The position numbers and the translations under genes were made by a program. The notes beneath the pieces were generated by a model. The model was not told where the DNA came from. It saw only the letters and a list, made by a program, of their open reading frames with translations, and did no database searches. Below, piece after piece: positions 23,042-34,613 of a stretch of 64,000 nucleotides of DNA (the stretch's first letter is position 1; every line of letters starts with the position of its first letter). The DNA is from Aquila chrysaetos chrysaetos (lineage: Eukaryota; Chordata; Aves; Accipitriformes; Accipitridae), in the NCBI RefSeq assembly GCF_900496995.4, contig NW_024470328.1, positions 62,001 to 126,000 on the forward strand, read 5' to 3'.

Positions 23042-23575
23042 TGTAAGAGTTGTCAGTACGTTACCTGACAACGGCCTGTTTGGAACGCAGTGGCCGATCC
23101 CCAAGGATAGAATGTGCAGTACAAGGCTCCTGGAAGGTCCCTGGCTAGAGCCGTTAGAGATAACCGCATAGCTACTGTCAAAAAGGATGGATTGCACCTG
23201 TTGCCATAACATCGATGAAGAAATCATAAACTCTAGATGAACTTTGCTTCATTATAATACCAAAACACACCTCCCAGTCAAAAACTACCCGCCTCCAAGA
23301 CTTATCACGCCTCGGAGAAACCTTCACTGCGCCTGTGTAAAGGACATTTACATATGCTAATGATTTCCCAGAAGTCTAATGAATATGTATAACTTTTCTT
23401 GGAAATCTAATGAATATGTATCGATAAGTCTTAATATAAGGTGTATTGTTTTGGAGACAGGCGTGCGTGGTTTGTGAGAGGACTCGCCCATGCACCCGGC
23501 CGTCAATAAAGAAGTGTCTGCTTATCTACACTAAATTGGTGTTGATAAGTTCTTCATTCCGAGCTTTTCAGTAAC
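23042..23575 (+). mobile_element. Solo LTR with ERV A-like U3 and unrelated 3' half
   Basis: It starts TGTAAGAGTTGTCAG and for ~270 bases (to about 23,310) follows the ERV A LTR almost word for word ('agccgttagagataaccgca', 'ttgccataacatcgatgaag'). After that it differs entirely: 'aatgaatatgtat' appears twice, then 'ccgtcaataaagaagtgtct' with AATAAA, then an end near 'gagcttttcagtaaca'. It looks like a recombinant or alternative subfamily LTR with the U3 5' part shared and R-U5 replaced. The end is approximate. Confidence 0.65.
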
Positions 23576-26034
23576 AAGCCCTCTCCACCCCCGAGGAGCT
23601 GCTGTGCCCTTCAGAGGGTCTGGGGCTGTGGGGTGAGTGCCCAGAGCTCTGCCGCACCCTGTGGTGGGCACTGCTGTGGGGCCATGCCAGACTGGGCTGT
23701 GCTGGGGAGAGGGCAGGGGAGGTGGGAAGAGTTTAGGGGGAGGTGGTCTGGGCTGGGAAGTGCCCAGGAGAGAAAAATATCAGTGTATAGCTTGTAGTGT
23801 GTGACCATGCAGGGCAAGGAGTCACACCGGGGGTTTGTCATTTAGAGACAGGGCTTGTGGCAAGCATGGAAGACATGCAGGTGTAGGGGAGAGGAGGAGT
23901 CTGGTCTGTGCCCTTGGCAGTGTGGACAGACAGGGAAGGTGGCTCAGGGCCTTTGTCACCCCCAGCATCTCTCATTTGCCACTTCCAGCACTTGCTGTTC
24001 ACCTCAGGTTTACGGGTGAGTTTTGCTGTGAGGCCACCTCCACCTTCCCGCTGGTCCTAAGGGCTGGTTTGGGGGAACAGACAGCCCTGCCCAGCATCTC
24101 TGCTTCCCCAGACCCTGGCAGACCCTGGAGCAGAGCTGTCTGCAAAGCTCCACATGGTGCAAGGCTGCGGCAGGGCATGGGTCAGGTGCTGGGGAAGCTG
24201 CAAAAGTAGGAAGGTCATGCGGGAACTGTGATCTGAAGGCCATCTTAGGGATCACAATGGGGGGAAGGTCCCCACCCCTGACTCTCCCCTTTCCCATGTT
24301 GTGCCTGCACAATGGGGCCGTGCGTCCATGTATGGTCAGTGGGGCTGGGCCAGCACAGGGACAAGGCACTGACAGGGGCCGTGAAGCAGCTGCCAGGAGG
24401 TGCCATCATGGACACTTGTTCTAAAAATTGTATACCAGAGGCTAATGCCTGAGAACTCATAGCTATTTTTGTCATGTAAAAAGACAAAAAAATCTAAATA
24501 GCTTCAGTTCATCATCGAGAATACAAAAGAGTTCCCTTGCAGCACTGTCCTGTTACTTCTATTAGTGATAGTTCCACTACTTCCAAAAAGTCCTTGAGAT
24601 CTTCTATATTTTTCCTTGGCTCCAAACCTCAGGCTGCTGATGCGCTGAAAGTACTACCTCAAATCTCTGCAAACCAAATCTCTCCCACCTTCACTAATCC
24701 ACACTGTTTTACCCAGGACACTTCTCCTCATCATGTCAGCACACTGCCTGGTCTCTTTTTTATCTGGGTGAAGTCAGGGTGCTCCCTCAAAATGCCTTCC
24801 CTACAGGAGTCTTCTCTACCTGCTGATGCCACTTGTATCGCCTCACGCTATGCACAGCTCCATCTTCCTTCTGCAGAGCTCCATGGGAGGGACAGTTTTC
24901 CTGCTCCTTTCATGAGAAAAGGTGACAAACAGGAGAGACTCCTTGCCAGGAAGCCAGAGCCCTGGGTGTTGCTCACTTGGTTCTTACTGGCACTTCACTC
25001 AGACTCTGGTTTGGTGCTTTTGGTGCTTTTCTGTGGCTACTCTTTCTGCAGAGAAGATCTCAAAAAGACAATGATTTCATAAAAGGTGGTCATAAAGGCC
25101 CTGTTGTAGACAACAACGTTTGCCATGAGCTCTGGAGAGAGCCAGGAAGATAGTTAATAAGCACTAGGAATATGCAGGAATCTCAAGGCCTCTTCTGAAG
25201 AGCGAGCAGCTCTGAGCAGCAATGATTGATTGGCCATGTGTAGGGTTCAGAGAGAGGGTCGAGCGATGTCAGTGAGAAACAAGGAAGTGGCTGATGGCTT
25301 TAGCAAATCCTGAAACCCTCTCTGAGGCCAGAAATGGAAAGCAGTGGATGTCTGAGGGTGGGGAAGAGGAAGAGGTGTGTCCTGGGAAGATGTCGGGAAG
25401 GAAGATCCCTCTTCTGCAAGTCAGGGATGAAAGAAATTCTTCTATGATATGTGCATACCTAGAAAATGGAGAAGGCCCGCTGCTGAGGGTGTCTATCATG
25501 CCAGATGAGCTGACCTTGCTCTTTTCCTGCTTCACTCCCCGTACTTGGATGGACCTCAGGAAACATCTATGAGTGTGGAGGATGCACAGACCTCCTGGGG
25601 TGAAGTTTCATCACTGCGGGGTAAGAGGGAAGGGTATGTGAGACACGTTGTAGTGCAGAGAGAGAGCTGTGCATGTAAGAATTCAAGTGAGCCTGGGGCT
25701 AGAGGAGCACATCTTGGGTGCTAGAGGAACATAAACAAGGCTTTGAAAGAAGCCAGGTGGGTTGCAGGGAGCTCAGAGACATTGCCTAACCCTCAGAAAA
25801 CTACAGCTTTATGTTTGAACAACAGCGAGGACAGACAGTTATCGGTAAACCTTGGCATATCATGGGGTCAGAGTGAGTTGGGGAAGCAGGGGGGGAAAGT
25901 TAAAAATCTGCAGAGAAACGATCACTGACATAGGACAGTATAGGACAGCCTGTGGTGGGGAAAGCCAAGGGCTTTGGTAGGGCTGGGACCCAGAACTGAG
26001 GTCCTTGTTCTCTTGGCTAGGGCTGCTGTCTTGT
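23576..26034. other. Non-coding interval, nothing recognised
   Basis: About 2.4 kb between the solo LTR and the receptor fragment. Frames up to ~180 codons exist (for example 24,537-25,082) but show no family motif, splice context or composition that supports a gene. Confidence 0.4.
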
Positions 26035-26041
26035 GGGCTGA

Positions 26042-26269
26042 GTGGTCTCCATGTATTTCAGCCCTGGCATGATTGCCTATCTGAAGCCCCCCTCCATCTC
26101 CTCCCCATCCCTGGATCTGGTGGTGGCAGTGCTGTACTCGCTGGTGCCTCCAGTTGTGAGCCCTCTCATCTCTAGCATGAGGAACAGGGAGCTCAAAAAT
26201 GCCCTGAGGAAAGTGATTTCATGGACATTTTTCAATACCAGTAAACTTCCAGTCTTTTTCCACAAGTGA
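26042..26269 (+). pseudogene. Olfactory receptor pseudogene, C-terminal fragment
   Basis: Only TM6-TM7 and the tail of an OR14-like receptor remain: 'GMIAYLKPPSISSPSLDLVV' then 'VLYSLVPPVVSPLISSMRN' and 'LKNALRKVISW'. The conserved Asn-Pro-Leu-Ile-Tyr of TM7 is changed to Ser-Pro-Leu-Ile-Ser. The sequence upstream of 26,035 does not resemble a receptor, so about three quarters of the gene is missing. Same orientation as OR1. Confidence 0.9.
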
Positions 26270-26772
26270 CTCCCGTACTAGGCCCATGCTTTCTTTTATT
26301 ATCGTTGTTGTTATTGCTCTTTGGGGTTTCATGTTCGTAGACCAATACTTGGACTTCCCATACTTCATGTGAAGCATGAACCTCCTCTGTCTCACCTGGA
26401 GGACCATATAAAAATGTGTCTTTGTGACACTGGGTCCAAGCTGACTCCCTCATAGCATCTCTGTAACAAAAAGGGATCTTCCCTGTGCACTGCCTGATGG
26501 TAGGGCTGTTTTTCCAAGCCTCATGTCAGGAACAGGACCGAGACACTGCACCCCAAAAAGGCCTATTGATCTATGGTTTCAAGGGCAAAAAGCTCATTGT
26601 CATCTTGTGATCTGCTAGAGGGGTGGATTTAGGACTCACCTGTTGGTGCCTGGTGACAGTGGAGATGATGAATGGTCACTGAGGTACAAACCCAGCCCTT
26701 TCCCACATGTGACAGGGCAGAATTCATCTTCCAGGAGGGGAATCTGTAGCTGCCTGGATATCCCAGGGGATC

Positions 26773-27216
26773 TGCGGGAACATAGTTATGGACTCAACGA
26801 CAGATCAATATGATCATAGTTGAAGACCCTTTACTAGAGCATCAGACATCATTTTTATACATTGGTTACATCTGTATATGCGTTTAGCTATTTTACTACT
26901 GGTTACACACATTATTCACACGCTGTCCACGCGCCTAGTTACACTTAATGATTGGTTATATCAACACTGTACAAGCGCATAAACATAAGACATAATTGGT
27001 TATAATAACTAAAACATGTGAGAATTGTCTCAGTCTAATTGGTCAAGATAAACTGCCGAATTGAGGTTCGTTGTGCCAAGTTCCCTTTATCGTGGAATGC
27101 GCACCTGTGTTCTTCTCATTGATATCTTTCTTTTTTGTCTTCTTTTTTATTCTGTTCAAGGCCTTCTAAAGGCGTCTGGAATGCTCTTGTGACCGTTAGC
27201 TAAATATGTTCCCACA
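26773..27216 (-). mobile_element. Solo LTR, inverted copy of the 10.2-kb LTR
   Basis: The reverse complement begins TGTGGGAACATATTTAGCTA and tracks the 10,222-10,659 LTR for its whole length ('ttagagcatcagacatcatt' and similar words on the + strand here). It ends 'atgttcccgca' at the left (26,773). It borders minisatellite block B directly, as its sister borders block A. Confidence 0.8.
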
Positions 27217-28418
27217 CCGGGGTACACCTGCTGTCCATACTGGTGCTCCGGGCTAGAACTGGCCTCCCTACACGATGCTCCAAGATTGGCCAGGCGTCCC
27301 TACCTGACGCTCCGGGGTAGTACTGGTACCCCTACTTGTACTCCGGGGTACACCTAGTGTCACAATGGGCGCGTGGGGGTAGACCCGCCCTCCCTACCTG
27401 AACCTCCGGGGTTGACCTGGTATCCCTATCTGACGCTCTGGGGTAGGCTTGGCCTCCCTACCCACGCGGGTGGGGTAGACCTGGCCTCCCTATTTGACCA
27501 TTGGGGATAGGCCTGGTATCCGTACCTGATCTTCCGCGGTATTTCTGGTACTCCTACTGGTACTCCAGGGTACACCTGCTGTCCCAACGGGCGCGTGGGG
27601 GTAGACTCGCTGTCCCTACCTGACCCTCTGGGTTAGGCCTGGCATCCCTACCCATGCCAAGGTAGACCTGGCCTCCCTACCGGCAAGGGCAGGGTTGACC
27701 TGGCCTCCCTACTGATGCGGGCTGGGTAGACCTGTCCTCCCTACCTGACCCTCCAGAGTAGGCTTGGCGTCGCTACCTGCACGGATGGGGTAGACCAGGC
27801 CTCCCTGTCGTGAAGTGCGGGGTAGACCAGGCCTCCCTGCTGGCGCAGGTGGGCTAGACCTGGCCTCCCTACCAACGCGGACGGGGTAGACCAGGCCTCC
27901 CTACCTGACCCTCTGGGGTAGGCCTGGCATCTCTGCCTGATGCTCCTGGGTAGACCTGGCCTCCCTACCTGATGCTCTGGTATCGGCCAGGCGTCCCTAC
28001 CTGACTCTCCGGGATAGTACCGGTACCCCTACTGGCACTCAGCGGTACTACCGATACCGCTACTGCTACTCCAGGAACACCTGCTGTCCCAATGGGCGCG
28101 CGAGGGTAGAACCGCCATCACTACCTGACAATCTGGGGTAGGCCTGGCATCCCTACCTGAATCCTGCACGGTGGTACCGGTACCCCTATTGGTAGTCCAG
28201 GGTACACCTGCTGTCCCTACAGGTGCACGGGGTTAGACCCGCCCTCCCTACCTGACCCTGTGGGGTCAGCCTGGTATCCCTACATGATGCTCCGGGGTAG
28301 GCCTGGCCTCCCTATCCGCACAGGCAGGGTAGATTTGGCCTCCCTACAGGCAAGGGCAGGGTTGACCTGGCCTCCCTACCCACGCGGGTGGGGTACACCT
28401 GGCCTACCTACCTTGACG
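27217..28418 (-). repeat. GGTACC-rich minisatellite, block B
   Basis: About 1.2 kb of the same family as blocks A and C in reverse orientation: 'ggggtagacctggcctccct', 'acctgatgctccggggtag', 'ggtacccctactggtactcc'. Variant units with 'acgcgggtggggtaga' and 'ggcaagggcagggttgacct' match the part-2 variants of block A. Block B ends where ERV C's LTR begins. Confidence 0.9.
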
Positions 28419-28940
28419 TGCGGAAACAGACTCCACAATCAGTGAGATTCAAAAGTAGGTATGTTCATTCAGCGCTGGGCAGCACAGGGGGTAGTCCCAC
28501 CAAAGTCGTACACACCCGACTCGGCAGTTCGCTTCAAGTTTATACAGTCAAGTGTTACATATTCACAATACGCCTATACATATGCATGATCTATCCCTGC
28601 TTCATATTAAAATGAGTTCCGAGAGGTCATTTCCATAGTCTCCTCTCAACTGCGCTTGCGCAGCGCCTCTTTATGGTGGTCATCTGGTGGTCGCAGAGAT
28701 AAAGATAGATGACTCCTCTTCGTCACCGCTAGTAACCTCTTTTCCTGCGCAGGCTCAGTGGTTTCTTGGTATTCACCCAAGCCGCAAGACCAGTCTTAGC
28801 TGGCTCTTGGGGCCTGCTCCTGCTTCTGATCAGGAACTGTCTCTACCTTATTGGCTGGTTCTTAGGACCAGCTCTTCTTATCAAGGACTGTCTCTATGTC
28901 AGCTAATTTCAACAAGGTAAGCGCTAAACATCATCTTTCA
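28419..28940 (-). repeat. ERV C 3' LTR
   Basis: On the reverse strand the LTR starts TGAAAGATGATGTTTAGCGC right after a polypurine tract, a start typical of gammaretroviral LTRs. It includes 'gtataaacttg' as a TATA-like word near 28,540. The lower boundary with the minisatellite (about 28,419) is approximate. No 5' partner LTR was found. Confidence 0.7.
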
Positions 28941-28953
28941 TCCCCCTTTATTA
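28941..28953 (-). other. ERV C polypurine tract
   Basis: The reverse strand reads TAATAAAGGGGGA immediately before the LTR start, the usual plus-strand primer of retroviruses. A second purine run (AGAAAAGGGGGGACTGAGA, about 28,985-29,003) lies 40-60 bases upstream. Confidence 0.65.
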
Positions 28954-29044
28954 TGTCTACTGCGATTCTTTTGACTCCCCTTGTCTCAGTCCCCCCTTTT
29001 CTAGAAAACAGTAAATTCTTTTACTATATCTAATCCTAGTATTT

Positions 29045-29600
29045 CTAGTACATTGATTCCCTATCTAGCGTCCTCTCAAAGTATTTGCTGGACTCGAGTT
29101 TTCGTCGTAACTGATTCTTTTTCCGTTCGCTGTAAGAGTCTCCTGTATTCTTACAGCACCAAAAGCCACATCGAACCACTATGCAAAGGACCACAGACAA
29201 AAAAATGATGATTATTATAGTGACAAACAATTGCTTCAACCATGCAAAATTTGGCAACCAGGAGGTTAATTTTTCTAATATGTGTGTCAAGCCCCAAAAA
29301 GTGTCATCTTGGGAAGCTTCATGTAGTATTCTAGTCTTTTCCCATATCTCTTCAAGATCTGTTTCAATTCATTGGTTTTGATTGATATAGCTACAGCAAG
29401 TTTGGTTTATAACTACACATAAGCCCCCTTCTTTTGCTAAAAGCATGTCCAATCCCATTCTATTTTGGAGTACTACTTTACTTAGGGATTGTATTTCCAG
29501 TTGCAGCCCTCGAATCGCATCAGTTGTAGCATTTTCTATAATCTCTAATGTAGCAGATATATTCACGATAGCTTTCTCCAACTCGCTTACCCCTAAAGAG
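29045..29600 (-). pseudogene. ERV C env transmembrane subunit, broken
   Basis: Reverse-strand gammaretrovirus-type TM. The upstream piece (29,581-29,369) has a heptad-like helix, then 'LQNRMGLDMLLAKEGGLCVV' and the CX6CC motif that in this group bonds to the surface subunit. The downstream piece (29,290-29,045) has a long hydrophobic anchor ('FVTIIIIIFLSVVLCIVV') and a cytoplasmic tail. The two pieces are separated by a stop and frame change, so no full protein is made. CX6CC plus the conserved helix region identify the class. Confidence 0.85.
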
Positions 29601-30395
29601 GGGATTAGCCATCAGACAAAACTATGGTACCTAGTACCTCGAATAATTAGTGGGTTTTCAGTCTGTTTTACACGGAGCCAAGGTGTTCTCAAAAACCCTC
29701 GGGGAGGTGAAGCTCCCTCGAATATACTGGTCTGAGGTGTAAGGTATCCCCGAACACAGTGTCCCTTCCAGTTCTGGGGTAAACTCTTTCTGGGCCTACC
29801 ATCCCCACAGAGCCACCAGTATCCGGGCCCTGTGTTGCATCTTGGACCGAGATGCGGCTCCCTTCTGTCTTGTCCTCGCCCCCTCTTTCCTGACCCCCCT
29901 CTTTGGTTTCCAGATACAATAGAAACTGATAGTTAAGTTCAGTCCAAGACGTTCTAATTTTCCTTTATCAAAAGTTCCCAGATTTTCCGCAAGGCTACAA
30001 TTGTCCATGTCTCCCCAAATATTATCTGTAATATTTAAGCAACGGCCAGTAATTAAGACCTCTTTAGGGTCAGGTACTTCCAGATCAAAGCTGGGTCCCC
30101 GCTGGGTATTTCCATTTCCATAAAGGCATGATCCATTCCTGTCTGGCCAGTCCTTAGTAAGAGATGTCCAATTTGTGGTCGGGATTCCTAAAAAGGGGAG
30201 TTCCATGTTCCCCTGAGGAAGGGGATTGCATACCCAACAGTCTGATAAATTTAGTACTTTCGAGATACTCTCTGTCATATTTAAATAAGTATTTCGATCC
30301 CAAGCCTGCCCCTTGGGCAAGGTCCAACTCAGGAGCATGACAATCAATGTCTTATAAATTTGAGCTTCAAAGGTCCCTTTTCTTGTGAAGTTCAT
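29600..30395 (-). pseudogene. ERV C env surface subunit, broken
   Basis: Starts at ATG 30,395, overlapping the pol stop (ATGA), a compact arrangement. A signal-like hydrophobic segment ('KTLIVMLLSWTLPKGQAW') is followed by many Asn-X-Ser/Thr sites and cysteines, including 'LSDCWVCNPLPQG', which resembles the CXXC motif of gammaretroviral surface subunits. The frame closes at 29,796 after a shift. Further pieces lie in other frames down to the TM region. Non-functional. Confidence 0.75.
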
Positions 30396-32230
30396 TGTCC
30401 TTTGGGTGCCTTCTTCACCCTAGTGTGATGGATCCAGGCGCTCTGTTCCTTGATCCTAATCACAGTGAAGGAGGTAAGTAATACTTGAAATGGTCCTTCC
30501 CACTGCGGCTCCAGAGTTTTCTCTGTAAGAGACTTTATATACACATAATCTCCTGGTTGTATATTATGTACAGGCCCATCCAAACCTCTCCCTCGAGTCC
30601 CTACCACATGCTTCCTGATTTTATTAAGTTGCTTACCTAATGCTACCATGTAAGAAGTCATAATTTCATCCCCCGCTTGTACAGACACCCCTCTCTGTAT
30701 CCCATGAGGTTGTCCATACAGGATTTCAAAGGGGCTCAGTCCTTCTTTCGCCCTTGGTCTTGTTCGTATACGCAGAAGGGCTAAAGGGAGAGACTGAGGC
30801 CATGTCAAATTTGCTTCTTGTCCAAATTTAACAATTTGCTGTTTGATTAAGTGGTTCATTTTTTCCACTTGACCACTCGACTGGGGGTGATATGGAGTAT
30901 GAAGCTGCCAATCTATACCTAAATGGCGGCTAATTTGTTGTACTATATTTGAGACAAAATGTGGTCCTCTGTCAGAGGATACAGTTGCTGGAACCCCAAA
31001 ACATGGTATTATCTCTTGTACCAGTATTTTAGTTACCTCCCGAGCTTTAGCCGTTCTTGTTGGGAATGCTTCTGGCCAACCTGAAAAGGTATCAGTTAAT
31101 ACCAATAAATATCGATACCCCCCTTTTCTTGGAAGTTCTGTAAAATCAATTTGCCATTGTTGTCCAGGCCCATTGCCTTTTCCAATCTGGCCCATTTCTG
31201 GCTTGGGGGTATTCTTAGGATTAGTCTGGAGGCAAAGGTCATACTGTTGAGTCACCTGTCTCACCGTGGTGTATAAATTTCTAGCCACAATCTCTCTTAT
31301 TAAATGTTCATACAGAGCCTCTGTCCCCCAATGCCTTTTCCTATGCTCCTCCCGAACCAGATGCCACAGTAAGCCAGAGAGAACGATTAGTTTTCCCTGT
31401 GGGGTATGAGCCCATCCTTCTTCATTATATGACCTTCCTAAATCTGTAATAAGCTTCTGATCATCCCTGGTATCTTCTGGCTTACCTTCTAGGGAGATTT
31501 GCCTATCAGGAATTAAGGCCCCTTCTATTTTTACCTTTGTTTTGGCCACTTGTTTTGCCTCTCTGTCCACCAGTTCACTCCCTTTTTCCAAATCTGAGCT
31601 CACTTTCTGGTGTGCCTTAATATGCATAATTGCTACTTTCTTAGGGAGCTGGACAGCTTCCAGTAACTTCAGAATTTCTTCTGCGTGTTTAATATTTTTC
31701 CCTTGGGAACTCAATAGTCCTCTCTCCTTCCAAATTGCTCCATGTGCGTGTACAACTCCAAAGGCATATTTTGAGTCTGTATAAATGTTCACAACTTTGC
31801 CCTGGGCCAATTCCAGGGCGCGGGTTGGAGCAATTATTTCTGCCTTCTGTGCGGAGGTGTTCATGGACAAAGCCCCTGATTCTATTACCTCTTGGCTGGT
31901 GGTGACGGCGTATCCCGCGTGTCGATTACCATTTAGGACGTAACTGCTTCCGTCTGTGAACCAAGTTTCCCCGTTTTCCATGGGGCTGTCTTTCAGGTCT
32001 GGGCGACTGGCGTATGTTGCTTCGATGGTTTCCAAACAGTCATGATGTACCGGTTCTCTTGTGTTCCCGCTGAGAAAAGAAGCTGGGTTAACAATGTTAG
32101 TGACTACAATCTCCACATCATCCTGCTCTACCAATATAGCTTGATATGTCAGGAATCTTTGTGAAGAGAGCCAATGTCCACCTTTTGCTTCCAGTACTGC
32201 TGATACTGTGTGAGACACCAGAACAGTCAT
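30392..32230 (-). pseudogene. ERV C pol: RNase H and integrase
   Basis: A 612-codon open frame that is the C-terminal half of a gammaretrovirus-like Pol. RNase H: '[13 protein letters not shown]', '[14 protein letters not shown]', 'IKAHQK'. Integrase: His-His...Cys zinc module ('[11 protein letters not shown]' to 'QQYDLCLQ', where the first Cys is normal), then the D,D-35-E core at 'WQIDFTELP', '[12 protein letters not shown]' and '[13 protein letters not shown]', and a C-terminal domain ending '[10 protein letters not shown]'. The frame itself is intact, but it is detached from the RT part by a lesion at 32,245-32,270. It belongs to the provirus whose env follows with a 4-base overlap. Confidence 0.88.
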
Positions 32231-32268
32231 TTTCTGGCCCAGAGTAAACTTTTGGGCTTCCAGTATGT

Positions 32269-33346
32269 TCAGTCAACCGCCCGCAGGCATCCAGGCCAAC
32301 CTTTTGCAGTCGTGTCTAACTGCTTAGAGAGGTAGGCAACTGCCCGTCGATATGGACCCAGGTTTTGTGCTAATATTCCCAGGGCAATGCCCTGCTTCTC
32401 ATGGGAGTAAAGAAGGAATGGCTTACTCACATCTGGGAGTTCTAAGGCCCGGGTCGACATCAAAGCCTTTTTCAGTAGCTCAAAGGCTCGTTCGGTCTCC
32501 TTGTTCCACTCAAGGTGTTTCTGCTCAGTGGCTGTCAATGCATACAGTGGTTTATCAAGCAATCCATAATTATAGATCCACAATCGGCACCACCCTGTCA
32601 TTCCCAGAAAAATCCGTAACTCTTTTACTGTCTGAGGTCTCCAAGTTTGACATATTGCCTCTTTACGGGCCTGTCCCAAAGTTCTTTGTCCCGCACTAAT
32701 TTCATAGCCCAAGTAATTCACTTTGCGTTGCATTACCTGTGCCTTTTTCTTGGATACCCGGTACCCCTGGAGTCCCAGGAAATTTAACAGACTCGCCGTC
32801 CACGTCATACAATCTTTCTCTGTTTTTGTGGCGATCAGGATATCATCCACGTACTGCAACAGCTTCCCCTCCTCAGACGGGGCTTCCCAGGATTCTAAGT
32901 CTTTTGCAAGCTGATTGCCAAAAATGGTAGGACTGTTCTTAAAACCTTGTGGCAACACCGTCCAATTGAGCTGGGTCTTTCGACTAGTCTTGGGTTTTTT
33001 TCCATTCAAATGCAAATAAGTTTTGGCTGGCTTCATGGAGAGGGAGGCAAAAGAAAGCATCCTTCAAATCTAAAACAGTAAACCAAGTCAATTCAGGTGT
33101 TAATATAGTCAACAGAGTCTATGGTTTCGCCACTACCGGGTAAAGATCTTCAGTTATCTTATTCACTGCCCATAAGTCTTGGACCACCCGATATGACCCA
33201 TCGGGCTTCCGAACAGGCAATATAGGGGTATTGAATTCAGACTCACACTCTTTTAGTAATCCCAACTGCAAAAATTTTTCTATCACCGGCTGGATTCCTT
33301 CTCTGTCTTCTTTCTTTAGGGGATATTGTTTAATTCTTACCGGCTT
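32269..33346 (-). pseudogene. ERV C pol: reverse transcriptase, broken
   Basis: Reverse-strand RT. The frame 33,060-32,269 has 'TVLPQGFKNSPTIFG', 'LLQYVDDILIA' (YxDD active site, Tyr-Val-Asp-Asp, as in gammaretroviruses), 'VNYLGYEISAGQRTLG' and 'LGMTGWCRLWIYNYG' (connection). The first part of RT (33,346-33,060) is recognisable but frameshifted. The frame ends at a TGA near 32,268. Inactive. Confidence 0.85.
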
Positions 33347-33940
33347 TCATCCTTCTTTGATCCTAACTTCAACAGGTGGAGCACTTTTCGCTCTTCCAGG
33401 TGCATCAGTAGCCCATACCCCTGGGTACACTTGGTTTAAGATGTCCTCATTAATGCTTCCTTCTAGGGGCAGACTGGTTAAGGTTAGGCTCAATATTTGA
33501 ATATATTGCTGATCTTTTACCTCCAGAGTAATTTCTCCCTTTTTGAATACAATTTTTGCTCCCAATTGTTCCAACAAGTCCCTTCCCAAAAGTGCCTTAG
33601 GGGAGTTGGGCATATATAAAAATTTGTGAATGCCCCACTGTTTTCCTAATTTATATTCTAAAGGTTTACAAAAATATGCCTTTGCACTTTGGCCAGTCAC
33701 TCCTTTCACCACAACATAATCATCTCCCAGGGGCATCAAAGCTTGATTCAGAACCGAGTATGTTGCTCCTGTATCCACCAAAAATTCTACCTCTTGTTGT
33801 GTTTTCCCTAGCTTAATTATAACCAGTGGATCTGCTAGGGTAGATTCCCAGGTTCCCGTCAATCTCCCTTCACATGGGCTATCGTTCTTCCAGTTTGAGC
33901 CCTCTGATCCTCCTTGTTCCTTGGGCATTCCTTTTTCCAA
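33347..33940 (-). pseudogene. ERV C protease
   Basis: Reverse-strand gammaretroviral protease. The catalytic 'EFLVDTGATYSVLNQ' is intact, followed by 'VVKGVTGQSAKAYFCKPL' and 'LLGRDLLEQLGAKIVF'. The frame is open for 197 codons, including a gag-end segment. It lies in the gag-pro-pol readthrough position expected for this group. Confidence 0.85.
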
Positions 33941-34093
33941 TGACCAAATTTCTTACACAAAGCGCGTTGATCCTTGCCCAATCGGGGCAAGTCTCGTCTA
34001 GGCCCTCTTCCTCTTTCTTCCTGGATAACAGCCATTAATTTCCTTTGCCCTTGCCTATATCCTTCCTCTCTGTTACTAAATACTCTCCATGCT
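33941..34093 (-). pseudogene. ERV C gag end (nucleocapsid), truncated
   Basis: The reverse strand reads capsid-end 'AWRVFSNREEGYRQG' and a nucleocapsid 'RALCKKFGHWKKGMP'. The expected CCHC zinc knuckle keeps one Cys and the His but has Arg and Met in place of the other two Cys. The sequence stops abruptly at 34,093, where ERV B's LTR begins. The rest of gag and the 5' LTR were not found beyond 40,116. Confidence 0.75.
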
Positions 34094-34613
34094 TGTTACG
34101 GATGCACAACTAACCAAATCCAACAAGTGTTAAAGCTCAGATTTATTCTTTAGCAAAAGTAAGTTAGAAGTCTGGTAACATTTTATAAAATCACAGGCTC
34201 AATGGTGTAAAGGGAATTAATACTACACGGCCGACTTAAGAATCCCCAAGATTTAAAGTGGCGGCACAAAATGTGCGTATCACTCACCTAAAAGCTGCGG
34301 GCCCTCTCCCTCGAGGAGTTACCTCAGGCGGTGCCCCGGCCTGAGGGGGAGTCCCGAACTGCAGACCCGCTGCTCTGAGGAGGACTGCCAACGTGTCCTC
34401 CGGCGGGACCCCGTTTATACCCCTGTCAAATCTGACCTGTGGTCATTTAATTCTATTGGCTAGGAGGGTCACCTCGGTGTACCTGGGGCATCTCAATTGG
34501 CCAGTTCAAATTTCAACCTGCAGCCTCCAGGGTTTCCTTCCCCTTCTCCCTTCCTGGAGAAGTTTTGTTTCCTGCTGGCAGGATGGGGCGGCGGGGCGGG
34601 ATGTACTGCCACA
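34094..34613 (-). repeat. ERV B 3' LTR
   Basis: A 520-bp repeat paired with 39,602-40,116. On the reverse strand it starts TGTGGCAGTACATCCC and ends CATCCGTAACA. Compared by eye with the 5' copy it differs at roughly a dozen positions plus one small indel. The left flank 'ctccatgct' and the right flank of the 5' LTR 'ccatgcatgg' share CCATGC. Confidence 0.9.

Noticed and set aside
24537-25082. 181-codon forward frame
   Set aside because: No motif, no splice or promoter context, and no similarity I recognise.
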